Below, in pieces: positions 16,858-27,180 of a DNA stretch of 64,000 nucleotides. The stretch is from Clostridium sp. Its GTDB lineage: Bacteria; Bacillota; Clostridia; Clostridiales; Clostridiaceae. The position numbers were made by a program, and so were the translations under genes. The stretch's first letter is position 1. Every line of letters begins with the position of its first letter. Location of the stretch: the NCBI RefSeq assembly GCF_021372645.1, contig NZ_JAJFUC010000090.1:1-64000 (forward strand). The letters run 5' to 3'. The notes beneath the pieces were generated by a model. It searched no databases and was not told the origin of the DNA. It saw only the letters and a list, made by a program, of their open reading frames with translations.

Positions 16858-17736
16858 ATGAAAAAGGTGAGATTCATATACAACCCATACTCGGGAGAAA
16901 ATAACATAATAAATGAATTAGACAATGTTATAAAGTTACATCAAGAAGTAGAATTAACAGTTGTTCCATATAGAATTCAAAAAGGTAAAGATTTAGCAGA
17001 AGCACTAGATATAATAGATGAAACTTATAGTTATATTTTAATAGCTGGTGGCGATGGAACCGTAGATTCTCTAGTAAATGCTATGAAACATAGAAATATA
17101 AATATCCCTATAGGTATATTACCAGTTGGAACTGCAAATGATTTTGGAAATTTTATTAATATGCCAACTGACATACAGGAAGCATGTAAGCAAATTTTAG
17201 ATTCAAAACCTGTAGCAGTTGATGTAGGGAAAATAAACGACGATTACTTTATAAATGTGGCTAGTACAGGACTTTTTACTGACATATCTCAAAAAATAGA
17301 TACAAATTTGAAAAATACAATAGGAAAATTAGCATATTATTTAAAGGGTATTGAAGAATTACCTAACTTTAGAAAATTAAAAATAAAGCTATCATCAAAA
17401 GAATGTAATTATGATGGAGAGATGTATTTACTTTTAGTGTTTAATGGTAAAACAGCTGGAAATCTTAATTTAGCTACAGAAGCAGAAATTATAGATGGAA
17501 AATTGGATGTAATAATGTTTAAAGCTATACAAATAATGGAATTAATACCTCTATTTATAAAACTTTTAAAAGGAGAACATTTAGATTCAGATAAGGTTGT
17601 TTATTTTAAAACAGATGATGTATATATTGAATCTTCAGAAGATATTGTTACAGACATTGATGGAGAAAGAGGACCAGATTTTCCTTTAAGAATTCAATGT
17701 ATTAAGGGTGGAATTAAACTTTTAGGTATAAAATAA
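16858..17736 (+). CDS. Diacylglycerol kinase-like lipid kinase (DagK/YegS family)
   Basis: 292 aa. The catalytic N-terminal domain starts VRFIYNPYSGENN and has the nucleotide-binding GGDGTVDSLVNAM (about 63-75) and GILPVGTANDFGNF, diagnostic of DAGK-catalytic proteins (DgkB, YegS, BmrU). It transfers ATP phosphate to a lipid hydroxyl, most likely diacylglycerol, recycling it into phospholipid synthesis at the membrane. Proximity to pssA supports a lipid role. RBS GGGGAGG is clear. Substrate is inferred. Confidence 0.85.
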   Translation: MKKVRFIYNPYSGENNIINELDNVIKLHQEVELTVVPYRIQKGKDLAEALDIIDETYSYILIAGGDGTVDSLVNAMKHRNINIPIGILPVGTANDFGNFINMPTDIQEACKQILDSKPVAVDVGKINDDYFINVASTGLFTDISQKIDTNLKNTIGKLAYYLKGIEELPNFRKLKIKLSSKECNYDGEMYLLLVFNGKTAGNLNLATEAEIIDGKLDVIMFKAIQIMELIPLFIKLLKGEHLDSDKVVYFKTDDVYIESSEDIVTDIDGERGPDFPLRIQCIKGGIKLLGIK

Positions 17737-17787
17737 AATAAATTATAATAAATATAAGTAACAGGAATGTGGATGGGAGCGTAATTT

Positions 17788-18453
17788 GTGAACTTTGCAT
17801 ATTATTTGTTTTTGTTACTTATAATTTTTTTGTCTTTTTCAATTATGAAAAAGAATTTAGAAGTTTCACCAAAGAAAATAAAGATCTATTTAACACTAGT
17901 AATTACATTATTTTTATTAAGACATGTAGCATTATTTCTTTTATGCATATTAAAAAATAGCACTATAATATATTACTTAAAACCAATAATATTTTTGAAT
18001 CACTTATCAATTCCACTTATGGCACTAGCTTTAACTTATGTTTATTTAAGATCAGAGAAATTAAATTTTGGTGGAAGCTATATTATTGCAACGATCACAT
18101 GTGCTATTTACATGGGAATAATACACATTTCTAAGGTAATAGTAGAAGTAAGCTACTTATATGGTTTCATATTGAAAATAGATAAAGAAACAATTTTATT
18201 TTTATTTTCCTTGATATTACTTGGAACACTATTTATTTTAAATGTAATCCTATTAGATAAACCATTTGTAAATAAAATGGGAATATGGTTTGTAATCATA
18301 GCAATTTCAATAGTAATGATAGAAAATGTTATGATTTTAGGTGGAATTAAAATTTTTCCATATTCAGTGATAGGAGATATGATATTCCTCATAATTATGA
18401 ATTTAGTATTAAAAAGTTTCAAAGTATCTTCAAAAAGAATAACTGGTGAATAA
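17788..18453 (+). CDS. Polytopic membrane protein of unknown function
   Basis: 221 aa from GTG 17788 with GGGAG upstream. It has about seven hydrophobic segments, starting AYYLFLLLIIFLSF, with short charged loops (KKNLEVSPKKIKIY). There is no attached kinase, transporter or enzyme domain. The layout resembles seven-helix sensor modules without an output domain, but no family is recognised. It follows the lipid kinase by 51 bases and is probably co-transcribed; a terminator closes the unit. Confidence 0.6.
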   Translation: MNFAYYLFLLLIIFLSFSIMKKNLEVSPKKIKIYLTLVITLFLLRHVALFLLCILKNSTIIYYLKPIIFLNHLSIPLMALALTYVYLRSEKLNFGGSYIIATITCAIYMGIIHISKVIVEVSYLYGFILKIDKETILFLFSLILLGTLFILNVILLDKPFVNKMGIWFVIIAISIVMIENVMILGGIKIFPYSVIGDMIFLIIMNLVLKSFKVSSKRITGE

Positions 18454-18455
18454 AA

Positions 18456-18489
18456 AATGGGCTGTTTCAAAAGAGACAGCCCATTTTTT
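18456..18489. terminator. Bidirectional terminator
   Basis: AATGGGCTGTTTC pairs with GAGACAGCCCATT through an AAAA-centred loop, with a T-run after it on the plus strand and on the minus strand. It can end both the membrane-protein gene and the convergent ygiQ-like gene. Confidence 0.85.
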
Positions 18490-18601
18490 GCTATATCATA
18501 TAGTCTGCTAATTTTCCATAGTAAACTAAATCTAAACCAGATAAAGACATGAAATCCTGCGGACGCATTAAAGAAAAATGTTTTTTTATTGAATAGATTT
18601 T

Positions 18602-20638
18602 CTAATGGACTCTTTTTTTAGTATTGTTGTTCTTTTTATCAGAATTTTTTGTATTTTTATTTGAACTATTACCTAAATTACTCTTTGAGCTCTTTGATTT
18701 TATATCGGAAGTATTTTTTGAATTATTATTTCTAGGAGCATTTGAGTTTTTATTAGAAGAATCATTATTATTTTTATTTACATTATTATTAGAAGATTTA
18801 CTATTAGATTTATGTTTACCCTGATATCCAAGTTTTCCAGGAGCAAAACCTATTAAGCAATCCTTTCCGTTACCAATTAAATCTTCTCTATGAGCCTTAA
18901 TTAAAGCCTTCTTAACTTTTAGATAATTCTTAGGTACAGCAAATTGTATTAATGCTCTTTGCATATCTTTTTCTTCATAAGTTCTTGGTATATACACTTG
19001 CTCTTCTGTAATTGGATTAACACCTGTGTAATACATTGTAGTTGATAAACTACCTGGAGTAGGATAAAAATCTTGTACCTGTTCTGGTGTATATCCCATT
19101 TGTTTTATATATTGAGCTAGCTCTATTGCTGCATTTAAATCTGAACCGGGGTGAGAAGACATTAAATAAGGAACCAAGAATTGTTTTTTATCTATTTTAT
19201 CATTTATTTGAAAATATCTATTAACAAATCTATCATAAATTTCCTTTGTTGGTTTCCCCATTTGATTTAATACTTTCGGAACAACATGCTCTGGAGCTAC
19301 TTTTAATTGGCCACTTATATGATGCTCACATAATTCTTTGAAAAATGATTCATTTTTATCATGTATAAGATAATCATATCTAAGTCCAGAACGAATAAAT
19401 ACTTTTTTTATTCCAGGAAGATTTCTAACTTTCTTTAAAAGTGAAAGATATTCAGTATGATCTATTATTAAATTTTTACAAGGAGCGGGGAACATGCATT
19501 GTTTATTTTTACAAGTACCATATTCTATTTGCTTATTACAAGCTCTATGCCTAAAGTTTGCAGTAGGACCTCCAATATCATGGATGTATCCTTTGAAGTT
19601 CGGTAAAGTTGTTAATAATTTTGCTTCTTCAATTATTGATTCTTGACCTCTGTTTTGAATAACTCTTCCTTGGTGGAAAGTTAAAGCACAGAAGGAACAT
19701 GAACCAAAACATCCTCTATGACTAGTTATTGAAAATTCAACTTCTTTTATTGCAGGTATTCCACCTTTTGCTTCATATATTGGGTGATAAGTCCTTGTAT
19801 AAGGCAAATCATAAGTTATATCCATTTCTGCTTGAGTTAAGTCTTCTTGAGGTGGATTTTGAACTAAATATCTATCACCATATTTTTGAATTATAGTTCT
19901 ACCATTTATAGAATCTTGTTCATAATACTCTAATTTATATGCGTCACCATAAGTCTTTTTATCTTTAGATACTTCTTCGAAAGAAGGTACTGTAATTGCA
20001 TTTTTAATATTTGATATATCTTTAGTTAAATAACAAGTTCCACGTACAGTTGTAATATTTTTAATACTTGCTCCATATCTTAACAATTCAGCAATTTGAA
20101 CTACAGTCTTTTCACCCATACCATACATTAACAAATCAGCTTTTGAATCTACAAGAATACTACGCCTAACTTTATTATCCCAATAATCATAATGTGCAAA
20201 TCGTCTAAGACTTGCTTCTATTCCACCAATTGCGATAGTCGTATCTTTATAGGCTTCTCGTATTCTATTGCAGTAAACTATAACAGCTCTATCGGGTCTA
20301 TGACCAGCTTCGCCACCAGGAGAATACAAATCTTCGCGTCTTGTCCTTTTGGCAGCAGTATAGTGATTTACCATAGAATCTATATTTCCTGAATTTACTA
20401 AAAATCCATACTTAGGTTTACCAAGTCTTTTAAAGTCCTCACAATCATGCCATTTTGGTTGAGCTATGATTCCAACCGTAAAACCTTGCGCTTCAAGTGT
20501 TCTACCTATAATAGCAGTTCCGAAAGAAGGATGGTCTACATAAGCATCACCAGAAACAATAATAAAATCTAGTTGTTTAATTTTTCTTTTTTCTAAATCC
20601 TCTTTACTAATAGGTAAAAATTCCTTGCAAAGTTTCAT
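18602..20638 (-). CDS. YgiQ family radical SAM protein (UPF0313)
   Basis: 678 aa. An N-terminal B12-binding-like segment (to about 270) precedes the radical SAM core with CFGSCSFC (CX3CX2C) binding the 4Fe-4S cluster and S-adenosylmethionine. A second cysteine group, [12 protein letters not shown], follows. The body ends near residue 605 ([16 protein letters not shown]). The last 70 residues are a low-complexity Asn/Ser/Lys tail, variable among clostridia. The reaction of YgiQ proteins is not known. RBS on the minus strand is GGAG. Confidence 0.88.
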   Translation of the reverse strand: MKLCKEFLPISKEDLEKRKIKQLDFIIVSGDAYVDHPSFGTAIIGRTLEAQGFTVGIIAQPKWHDCEDFKRLGKPKYGFLVNSGNIDSMVNHYTAAKRTRREDLYSPGGEAGHRPDRAVIVYCNRIREAYKDTTIAIGGIEASLRRFAHYDYWDNKVRRSILVDSKADLLMYGMGEKTVVQIAELLRYGASIKNITTVRGTCYLTKDISNIKNAITVPSFEEVSKDKKTYGDAYKLEYYEQDSINGRTIIQKYGDRYLVQNPPQEDLTQAEMDITYDLPYTRTYHPIYEAKGGIPAIKEVEFSITSHRGCFGSCSFCALTFHQGRVIQNRGQESIIEEAKLLTTLPNFKGYIHDIGGPTANFRHRACNKQIEYGTCKNKQCMFPAPCKNLIIDHTEYLSLLKKVRNLPGIKKVFIRSGLRYDYLIHDKNESFFKELCEHHISGQLKVAPEHVVPKVLNQMGKPTKEIYDRFVNRYFQINDKIDKKQFLVPYLMSSHPGSDLNAAIELAQYIKQMGYTPEQVQDFYPTPGSLSTTMYYTGVNPITEEQVYIPRTYEEKDMQRALIQFAVPKNYLKVKKALIKAHREDLIGNGKDCLIGFAPGKLGYQGKHKSNSKSSNNNVNKNNNDSSNKNSNAPRNNNSKNTSDIKSKSSKSNLGNSSNKNTKNSDKKNNNTKKRVH

Positions 20639-20675
20639 ATATTATTAACTCCAATTCTTTAAATTTTATTTTTAG

Positions 20676-20745
20676 ATGCATGAAAGAAAATAATAGCTTA
20701 AAGATGTGCCACATATTTTGAATGCACCTTAAAGTATATTAACAT
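20676..20745. repeat. Partial copy of the palindromic repeat family
   Basis: GATGCATGAAAGAAAATAAT followed by CTTAAAGATGTG and CATATTTTGAAT closely matches the left half of the 37417 element well beyond the terminal arm. The right arm is degenerate. Confidence 0.5.
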
Positions 20746-20914
20746 AACAATAATTAGTTTACAAATAATATACACATATAAAAAAGAGTGCGAAGCACAA
20801 CCAAAAACATTTCACATATAAAAATTTATTATCTTTTTATGACTATGCAATATAATTAAGTAGACAAAATAATAATTAAAGTGGAAACTTTTTAGAAGAT
20901 TTTCTTAAAAAGTG

Positions 20915-20942
20915 TTGACTTTTTTTCTATATAGAATATAAT
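20915..20942 (+). promoter_or_regulatory. Promoter for the cysteine operon
   Basis: TTGACT (20915-20920) and TATAAT (20937-20942) with a 16-bp spacer, just upstream of the T-box leader. Confidence 0.75.
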
Positions 20943-20964
20943 ACTAATATAAACCATATCAAAA

Positions 20965-21267
20965 TGGTAAGAATTAAAAACTATGAAAAAGGAAAGTAAC
21001 ATTAAGGAAGTTTACAGAGAGAAAAGAAAGCTGAGAACTTTTCATCAAGAATTTATGTGAAGTGCCCTTTGGAGTTGAAATCTGAATATTAGGCATATAA
21101 AAAATAAAAGTATATGTATTAGTAAGATTCTCCGGGTTCACCCGTTATAGTGATAGGGCATTTTAAAGTGCTTTAACTGAGAGGGATTAATTACTTAATC
21201 CAATTAGAGTGGAACCGCGAAAGTTTACTTCGTCTCTATATTTGTATAAGAGATGGGGTTTTTTTGT
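20965..21267 (+). ncRNA. T-box riboswitch, probably tRNA-Cys specific
   Basis: A leader RNA that reads tRNA charging. The conserved T-box AGAGTGGAACCGCG is at 21206-21219. Stem I carries AAGAAAGCTGAGAA-type elements at about 21025, and the likely specifier is TGC (Cys) at 21063-21065 within GAAGTGCCC. Downstream, CTTCGTCTCT and AGAGATGGGG form the terminator stem, followed by seven T (21260-21266). When uncharged tRNA-Cys accumulates, the antiterminator should form and cysK-cysE be expressed. The specifier is inferred from position and downstream genes. Confidence 0.9.
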
Positions 21268-21339
21268 TATCTAAATAAGTATAAAAGAATATGAAAATAA
21301 AATATTAAAAATATATAGCAATTTGAGGAGGAAAATAAT

Positions 21340-22251
21340 ATGATTTATAATGGAGGATTAGAACTAATCGGAAATACACCAATTTTAAAGGTTAACAGTT
21401 TAAATAAAGATGAAAATATTGCAGATATATATGTTAAGCTTGAAAAGTTTAATCCGGGTGGAAGTGTTAAAGATAGAGCAGCCCTTGGGATGATTGAAAA
21501 GGCTGAAAGAGAAGGAATACTAAAACCAGGAACAACAATTGTAGAGCCAACAAGTGGAAATACAGGAATAGCGCTTGCATTAATAGGTAAACTTAAAGGC
21601 TATAAAGTTATTATCATAATGCCAGAAACAATGAGTAAGGAAAGAAGAGATTTAATCAAGGCTTATGGAGCAGAACTTATATTAACAGAAGGTGTTAAGG
21701 GCATGAAAGGCGCTATAGAAAAAGCAGAAGAAATAGGAGGCGGAGAAGGATTTTTCATTCCACAACAATTCGAAAATATAGCTAATCCAGAGAAACATTA
21801 TGAAACAACAGCTGAAGAGATATATAAGGATATTCCAGATCTTGATGCATTTGTAGGCGGAGTTGGGAGTGGTGGAACTATAGTGGGACTATCTAAGAAT
21901 TTAAAAAAGAAAAATCCTAATATTAAAGCAATTGCAGTTGAACCAGCTAATTCACCAGTATTAAGTGGTGGAAATCCAGGAGGACACAAAATTCAAGGGA
22001 TTGGAGCAGGATTTGTTCCTGGAATTTATGAAAAAGAATATGTAGATGAAATACTACAAGTAAAAGATGAAGATGCTTTTAAAACAGCAAAGGCATTTGC
22101 TGAAATTGAAGGCATATTAATTGGAATTTCTTCAGGCGCCGCAGTATATGCAGCTATAGAAGTTGCTAAAAAGCTTGGAAAAGGCAAAAAGGTATTAGCT
22201 ATTGCTCCAGATGGAGGAGAGAAATATATATCAATGGGATTATATGACTAA
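21340..22251 (+). CDS. cysK: Cysteine synthase A (O-acetylserine sulfhydrylase)
   Basis: 303 aa, a PLP enzyme making cysteine from O-acetylserine and sulfide. It begins [23 protein letters not shown]-lysine lies in [19 protein letters not shown], the substrate loop is [11 protein letters not shown], and the phosphate-binding glycines are in [13 protein letters not shown]. Length is normal for CysK. RBS GAGGAGG is strong. It is controlled by the upstream T-box and followed by cysE, which supplies its substrate. Confidence 0.95.
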   Translation: MIYNGGLELIGNTPILKVNSLNKDENIADIYVKLEKFNPGGSVKDRAALGMIEKAEREGILKPGTTIVEPTSGNTGIALALIGKLKGYKVIIIMPETMSKERRDLIKAYGAELILTEGVKGMKGAIEKAEEIGGGEGFFIPQQFENIANPEKHYETTAEEIYKDIPDLDAFVGGVGSGGTIVGLSKNLKKKNPNIKAIAVEPANSPVLSGGNPGGHKIQGIGAGFVPGIYEKEYVDEILQVKDEDAFKTAKAFAEIEGILIGISSGAAVYAAIEVAKKLGKGKKVLAIAPDGGEKYISMGLYD

Positions 22252-22252
22252 C

Positions 22253-22331
22253 AATTCACAATGTACAATTAAGGAACAAATCATTTTATGATTTGTGAAA
22301 GAATTTAATCAATAATTGTGCATTCATTAAA
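22253..22331. repeat. Short palindromic repeat between cysK and cysE
   Basis: ACAATTCACAATGTACAATT at the left is a near match to the reverse complement of AATAATTGTGCATTCATT at the right. A perfect inner hairpin ACAAATCAT-TTT-ATGATTTGT occupies 22276-22298. It looks like a small intergenic element and may tune the cysK:cysE ratio. Confidence 0.5.
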
Positions 22332-22367
22332 ATTCTACTGAAAACTATTGAAAAAGGAGAATAAGCT

Positions 22368-22958
22368 GTGTTTAAAAGATTAAATTATGATTTAAAAAGA
22401 GTTTTAAATGAAGATCCAGCAGCTAAAAGTAAAATAGAAGTATTATTATTATATCCATGTATCCATGCATTAATAGCATATAGAATAACACATTTTCTTT
22501 ATTTGAATAAAATATTTTTCTTGGCTAGATTGATTTCACAATTATCTAGATTCTTTACAGGTATAGAAATTCATCCAGGAGCTAAAATAGGAAAAGGATT
22601 ATTTATAGATCATGGAATGGGAGTAGTAATTGGGGAAACTGCTGAGGTTGGAGATAATGTTACTCTTTATCATGGAGTAACACTTGGGGGGACAGGAAAA
22701 GATACTGGGAAAAGACATCCAACTATTGAGGATAATGTATTAATAGGAACAGGAGCTAAGGTACTCGGTCCTATAACTGTAGGAAAAGGCGCTAAAATAG
22801 GAGCTAATGCCGTAGTTGTAAAAAATGTACCAACAAAATCAACAGCAGTAGGAAGTCCAGCTAAAAATATTGTAAGAACTGAAAAAGCAGCAACTATAAT
22901 TGAAATAAATGATATAAAAGGACGTAAAAAGAAAATATTTAATGAAATGATTATTTAG
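22368..22958 (+). CDS. cysE: Serine O-acetyltransferase
   Basis: 196 aa. CysE makes O-acetylserine from serine and acetyl-CoA. After a short helical N-terminus ([19 protein letters not shown]), residues 60-165 form a left-handed beta helix of hexapeptide repeats: [37 protein letters not shown] and [20 protein letters not shown]. The catalytic His is in the HG(V/M) segments. It is the shorter Gram-positive form. It starts at GTG with AAAGGAG and lies 116 bases after cysK under the same T-box. Confidence 0.93.
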   Translation: MFKRLNYDLKRVLNEDPAAKSKIEVLLLYPCIHALIAYRITHFLYLNKIFFLARLISQLSRFFTGIEIHPGAKIGKGLFIDHGMGVVIGETAEVGDNVTLYHGVTLGGTGKDTGKRHPTIEDNVLIGTGAKVLGPITVGKGAKIGANAVVVKNVPTKSTAVGSPAKNIVRTEKAATIIEINDIKGRKKKIFNEMII

Positions 22959-23034
22959 TGTTATATTAAATATAGATTCAGTATGATTTATTTATAGAAG
23001 TTTTCATTAGTTAAAAAGCTTAAAGCATATGAAG

Positions 23035-23079
23035 GTATGAAAGTTTGAACTATTAGGTTTAATTTTCATACTTTTTTTG
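23035..23079 (+). terminator. Terminator of cysK-cysE
   Basis: GTATGAAAGTT pairs with AATTTTCATAC, followed by TTTTTTT. The remaining bases of 22959-23262 show no gene. Confidence 0.8.
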
Positions 23080-23262
23080 TTTTCGGGATAAAAAGTTTAG
23101 GGACAATTTTTTGCAATACTAATAATAGTGAAGCATAAATGATTGAAAAGTGTTATGAAAACCTTAACTTGTACATATGAATGTTTTAAGAATTGCATAG
23201 ATATATGAAAAAATATATAATATAATAAATATATAGTTTTTTAGAGGAAAGGTTGGGAAAAT

Positions 23263-23967
23263 ATGTTATCACCAATTGCAATAACAATCATAAAAAGATT
23301 ACCAGAAGGATTAGTTATAAAAATAGCACAAAAAATAGTTGCTAACTATATGAGAAAGTATGCAAACATAACAATTAGTGGCATAGATAATATAACTAAT
23401 GTTAAGAAACCACGAATATTTGTATGCAATCATTTAAGTAATTCAGATGGATTAGTTTTATCAAAAATATTAAAAGAAAAAAGTGATCCATATTTTATAG
23501 CAGGAGTAAAGTTATCAGATGACCCAATAACTCAATTAGGAACTAAAATAGTCAAGAATATATCAATTAAACCTAGTTCAGCTGATAAAGAAGCTATTAC
23601 TAAGGTAGTTAAGGCTCTTAAAGGTGGAAATGATATTTTGATATTCCCAGAGGGTACTAGAAGCAGGACTGGTGGAATGATAGAAGGTAAAAAAGGTATA
23701 TTATTATTTGCTAGAATGTCAAAAGCAGAAATAATTCCAATTGGTATGGCTGGAACTGATAAGCTATTACCTATAAGTGAAGAGGGCAATATGGGGTCAG
23801 AAAAGTGGCAACATGCAGATGTTACTATAAATATAGGAGAAAAAATTGTATTTCCTAAGAAGGAAAAAGATGAAGATAAACATGAATATGAAGATAGATG
23901 TATGGATATTCTAATGAGAAGTATAGCAAATCTTTTGCCAAAAAAGTATAAGGGAATTTATGCCTAG
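23263..23967 (+). CDS. plsC: 1-acyl-sn-glycerol-3-phosphate acyltransferase
   Basis: 234 aa membrane-associated enzyme that adds the second fatty acid in phosphatidic acid synthesis. The HX4D motif is NHLSNSD (His57, Asp62), and the second family motif is FPEGTRSRTGG (128-138). A hydrophobic N-terminus fits membrane anchoring. RBS GAGGAAAGG is present. nth follows 20 bases later, so they are likely co-transcribed. The acyl acceptor is assigned by family. Confidence 0.88.
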   Translation: MLSPIAITIIKRLPEGLVIKIAQKIVANYMRKYANITISGIDNITNVKKPRIFVCNHLSNSDGLVLSKILKEKSDPYFIAGVKLSDDPITQLGTKIVKNISIKPSSADKEAITKVVKALKGGNDILIFPEGTRSRTGGMIEGKKGILLFARMSKAEIIPIGMAGTDKLLPISEEGNMGSEKWQHADVTINIGEKIVFPKKEKDEDKHEYEDRCMDILMRSIANLLPKKYKGIYA

Positions 23968-23987
23968 ATAAGGAGAATACAAAAGAT

Positions 23988-24605
23988 ATGAAAGCAAGGA
24001 CAAAAAAGATTGCAGATATTTTAAAAGAAACATATCCAGATGCAAAATGTGAATTAAATTACGAGACACCACTTCAATTACTTATAGCTACAATATTGTC
24101 AGCTCAAACAACAGATAAAAAGGTAAATGAAGTTACTAAAGACTTATTTAGAGATTATCCAGATTTAGATGCTTTTTTAACCTTAACAAATGATGAACTT
24201 GAGGAAAGAATAAAGCAAATAGGCTTATATAGAAATAAATCTAAAAATTTAATCCTTATGTTTAGGCAGCTTAAAGAAAAGTTTAATGGGGAAGTTCCAA
24301 AGACTATGGAAGAGATAATGTCACTTGCTGGAGCAGGAAGAAAAACAGCTAATGTTGTTTTATCGAATGCCTTTGATGTGCCATCTATAGCCGTAGATAC
24401 TCATGTGTTTAGAGTTTCAAATAGATTAGACCTTGCAAATTCGAAAAATGTTTTAAAAGTAGAAATGCAGTTGCAAGAGGAAATACCTAAAAAAGAGTGG
24501 ACACTTATGCATCATCTTTTGATATTTCATGGGAGAAGATGTTGCACTGCTAGAAATCCTAAATGTACAGAATGTGCTTTAAGTAAATTATGTAAATATG
24601 CTTAA
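23988..24605 (+). CDS. nth: Endonuclease III (DNA glycosylase/AP lyase)
   Basis: 205 aa. It removes oxidised pyrimidines. The helix-hairpin-helix GAGRKTANVV includes catalytic Lys119, and catalytic Asp137 is in VDTHVFRVSNRL. A C-terminal 4Fe-4S cluster is held by Cys186, Cys193, Cys196 and Cys202 in the canonical CX6CX2CX5C spacing. Length is typical. RBS AAGGAGA. No odd features. Confidence 0.95.
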   Translation: MKARTKKIADILKETYPDAKCELNYETPLQLLIATILSAQTTDKKVNEVTKDLFRDYPDLDAFLTLTNDELEERIKQIGLYRNKSKNLILMFRQLKEKFNGEVPKTMEEIMSLAGAGRKTANVVLSNAFDVPSIAVDTHVFRVSNRLDLANSKNVLKVEMQLQEEIPKKEWTLMHHLLIFHGRRCCTARNPKCTECALSKLCKYA

Positions 24606-24791
24606 ATTAAATTAGTTGAAAGTTATATGTAAATAATTGGGGTTAATTAAATGGGCCACAGTTAAGAAAATTCGAAGACTTAGTGGTTCTTTTAATGTTT
24701 GGATTAATTTATTAAAATGAGTATAGGCTATAATAATTATTTAATATTTTTGATTATTCAGTCAGAATTAAGAAATATTTGGAGGGAATTC

Positions 24792-25697
24792 ATGAAAATT
24801 GGAGTTATAATGGGTGGTATATCATCAGAAAGAGAGATATCATTAAAAAGTGGAAATTCTATAATTGAGAATATAGATAAGACAAAGTATCAAGTAATAT
24901 CAGTAGTTATAGATAAAAAAGAGGATATAATAACTAAAACGAAAGGAATAGATTTTGCTCTTTTAGCATTACATGGTCAATTTGGAGAAGATGGAACTGT
25001 TCAAGCAGTACTTCAAACTTTAGGAATACCATATTCAGGTTGTGGACCTTTAAGTAGTGCTATGTGTATGGATAAAGATATATCAAAGTCTATTTTAGAA
25101 GCAGCAGGAATTAGAACTGCACCTTGGATTAATTTAAGAAAAAATGATAATATAGATTTTAACAAAATAAATGAATTAGGATATCCAGTTGTAGTTAAGC
25201 CAACTCATGGGGGTTCAAGTGTGGCTACCTTTATTGTAAAAGAAGAGAAAGACATTGAAAATTATGTAGCAGAAGCTTTTAAATGGGACAGTGAAGTTAT
25301 GATAGAAAAATTTATTGAAGGTGATGAAATAACTTGTCCTGTTTATGGTGATAAGATGTTACCAGTAATTGCAATAAAGCCCAAATCAGAGTTTTTTGAT
25401 TTTGCTTCAAAATATCAAGATGGTGGAGCTGAAGAAATTGTAGTAGAATTAGAAGAAAAATTGAACGAAGAAGTAGAAAAAATGGCATTAGAAACGTATA
25501 AAGCACTAAAATGTGAAGTATACTCTAGAGTTGATATCATAGTTACAGAACAGGGAATACCTTATATCTTAGAAGTAAACACACTTCCAGGAATGACTAA
25601 AAATAGTTTGATTCCTAAAAGCGCAGCAGCTTTGAATATAGGATTTTCTAAATTAATTGATATGATCATAGAAGATTCAATGAAAATAATTAGATAA
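24792..25697 (+). CDS. ddl: D-alanine-D-alanine ligase
   Basis: 301 aa from ATG 24792, chosen for GGAGGG just upstream and the classical start MKIGVIMGGISSEREISLKS; the longer frame from 24717 lacks a site. It joins two D-alanines for peptidoglycan using ATP. ATP-grasp features include GYPVVVKPTHGGSS and the C-terminal ILEVNTLPGMTKNSLIPKSA with metal-binding Glu and Asn. Length is that of the short Ddl type. Confidence 0.93.
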   Translation: MKIGVIMGGISSEREISLKSGNSIIENIDKTKYQVISVVIDKKEDIITKTKGIDFALLALHGQFGEDGTVQAVLQTLGIPYSGCGPLSSAMCMDKDISKSILEAAGIRTAPWINLRKNDNIDFNKINELGYPVVVKPTHGGSSVATFIVKEEKDIENYVAEAFKWDSEVMIEKFIEGDEITCPVYGDKMLPVIAIKPKSEFFDFASKYQDGGAEEIVVELEEKLNEEVEKMALETYKALKCEVYSRVDIIVTEQGIPYILEVNTLPGMTKNSLIPKSAAALNIGFSKLIDMIIEDSMKIIR

Positions 25698-25756
25698 TAC
25701 TTGTTTATACAGATAGTTAGAGCAAAAAAACTAGAGTTATGCATATAAGCTACCCA

Positions 25757-25796
25757 AATAAGGGGCATGTAATTTTCGCAAGCAAGCCTCTTATTC
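25757..25796. terminator. Possible weak terminator between ddl and fur-like gene
   Basis: AATAAGGGGC pairs imperfectly with GCCTCTTATT around an 18-base loop between convergent genes. T-runs are poor, so confidence is low. Confidence 0.3.
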
Positions 25797-25857
25797 CAGT
25801 TTTATAGAGAGTCTCCATAAAATGATGGCACATTTCTTATTTTATTTACTTACAACG

Positions 25858-26271
25858 TTATTGTTTCTTCTTGCAGTCTTTGCAGACGCCTTTCATTATC
25901 AAGTTGTGGTCTGTTAAAGTAAAACCAGTAGAATTTTGGACTATTTCTTGAATTTGGAGCATAGGACATGGAACTTCCACTTCTTTATGGCAAATATCAC
26001 ATTCTAAATGATGTTTGTGTGTTTTTCCTTTAAGCTTATATGAAAATACTCCATCAGTTAGAGTTATTTTTTCTGTAATTTCTTTTTCTTCAAATAATTC
26101 CAACGTTCTATAAATGGTACTTAAATTAATATTTATGTTATTGTCTTTATAAATCTGATATATTTTTTCAGCAGATAAACTGTTTTCTGAATTTTTTAAT
26201 ATATTTAAGAGTTCTATTCTTCCTTTAGTAAGTTTAATCTCTTTTTCTTTTAAAAATTCTTTTGGTTCCAT
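25858..26271 (-). CDS. Fur-family metal/peroxide-responsive regulator
   Basis: 137 aa from the minus-strand ATG at 26271, eight bases after AGGGG; an upstream ATG at 26277 is too close to that site. The winged helix (10-75) includes LTKGRIELLNIL and LSTIYRTLELF. The dimer domain has HKHHLECDICHKEVEVPC and CKDCKKK: Cys91, Cys94, Cys130 and Cys133 fit a structural zinc site. It could be Fur, Zur or PerR; I cannot decide from sequence alone. The neighbour upstream is an mntP-like manganese exporter. Confidence 0.85.
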   Translation of the reverse strand: MEPKEFLKEKEIKLTKGRIELLNILKNSENSLSAEKIYQIYKDNNININLSTIYRTLELFEEKEITEKITLTDGVFSYKLKGKTHKHHLECDICHKEVEVPCPMLQIQEIVQNSTGFTLTDHNLIMKGVCKDCKKKQ

Positions 26272-26330
26272 TTTCATATCCCCTAACAACTATATATTAA
26301 ATATATTATATCATATATCAATAGTTTCAT

Positions 26331-26442
26331 TAAGGCATATTCAAAAAAATAACAAGTGAGTATACTAGTCTATTTTGCGTCATGAGGAAGCTCGACTCGT
26401 ATACATCTCATCTTTGACTTGTTAATCTCTTTACATATTCCT
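26331..26442. repeat. Palindromic repeat family element after mntP
   Basis: Left arm AAGGCATATTCAAAAAAATA with AACAAG, then TATTTTGCGT, and right arm CTTGTTAATCTCTTTACATATTCC. It lies between mntP and the fur-like gene and its right end reaches the mntP stop codon. Confidence 0.65.
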
Positions 26443-26992
26443 AAAAAAATATCATCTTAAGTCCGAAGAATATAAGAGCAATGCCAGCGAAAAAATTTGC
26501 ATATCTTGCAATAAATTTTATTCTTTTCATATATCTACAAATAAAAAAACCTAATGTACAAATAAATAGTGTTATTAGTCCAATTAAAACTGAATTAACA
26601 CAAAGTAATAAGTTTCTGGAAACTTGATGAAATGCAGTAAAGCCAATAACTAAAGCATCTATGCTAACTGATACTCCAAGTATTATGCAGGTACTATTTT
26701 TTATTAGGAGCTCCTTTTCCCTTTCTTTAAATCCATCTATTATAATAAGTATTCCTATAATTCCCATAATTATCCCACCTGCAATCGAAGAGATATTAGT
26801 AATATACGTATCAAACAAATATCCTAAGCTTCCTCCGATGTATGTAAATAAAAATTGAAAAAATGCAAAAGATAATACAAATTTTATTTTATTTTCTTTC
26901 TTAAGTATTGGATTTAAACCAATACCTAAGGTTACTCCAAAAGCATCCATAGCTAATGCAATTGCTATTATTATAACATCATATAAATTCAT
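26441..26992 (-). CDS. MntP-family manganese efflux pump
   Basis: 183 aa membrane protein with six hydrophobic segments arranged as two three-helix repeats. The paired acidic motifs AMDAFGVTLG (helix 1) and SIDALVIGFTAF (helix 4) mark the MntP/DUF204 family, which exports manganese. RBS GGAGATGAG on the minus strand. Linkage with a Fur-family regulator fits metal homeostasis. A divergent promoter region separates it from the phosphofructokinase gene. Confidence 0.85.
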   Translation of the reverse strand: MNLYDVIIIAIALAMDAFGVTLGIGLNPILKKENKIKFVLSFAFFQFLFTYIGGSLGYLFDTYITNISSIAGGIIMGIIGILIIIDGFKEREKELLIKNSTCIILGVSVSIDALVIGFTAFHQVSRNLLLCVNSVLIGLITLFICTLGFFICRYMKRIKFIARYANFFAGIALIFFGLKMIFF

Positions 26993-27180
26993 TTTCTCAT
27001 CTCCTCTGAATATTAAACTTGTTTCATAATAATTAAAGTTTTTTTAAATATATGCAAAAAAAATAAAAAAAGTCTTTATTAAATATTTTTTTTATTGTAT
27101 ATTAATAAATAGAGTATTACTATAGCTTAATAGTATATCACATATAAACTGTTTAGTATAACAAACAAGGAGGAAATTTC

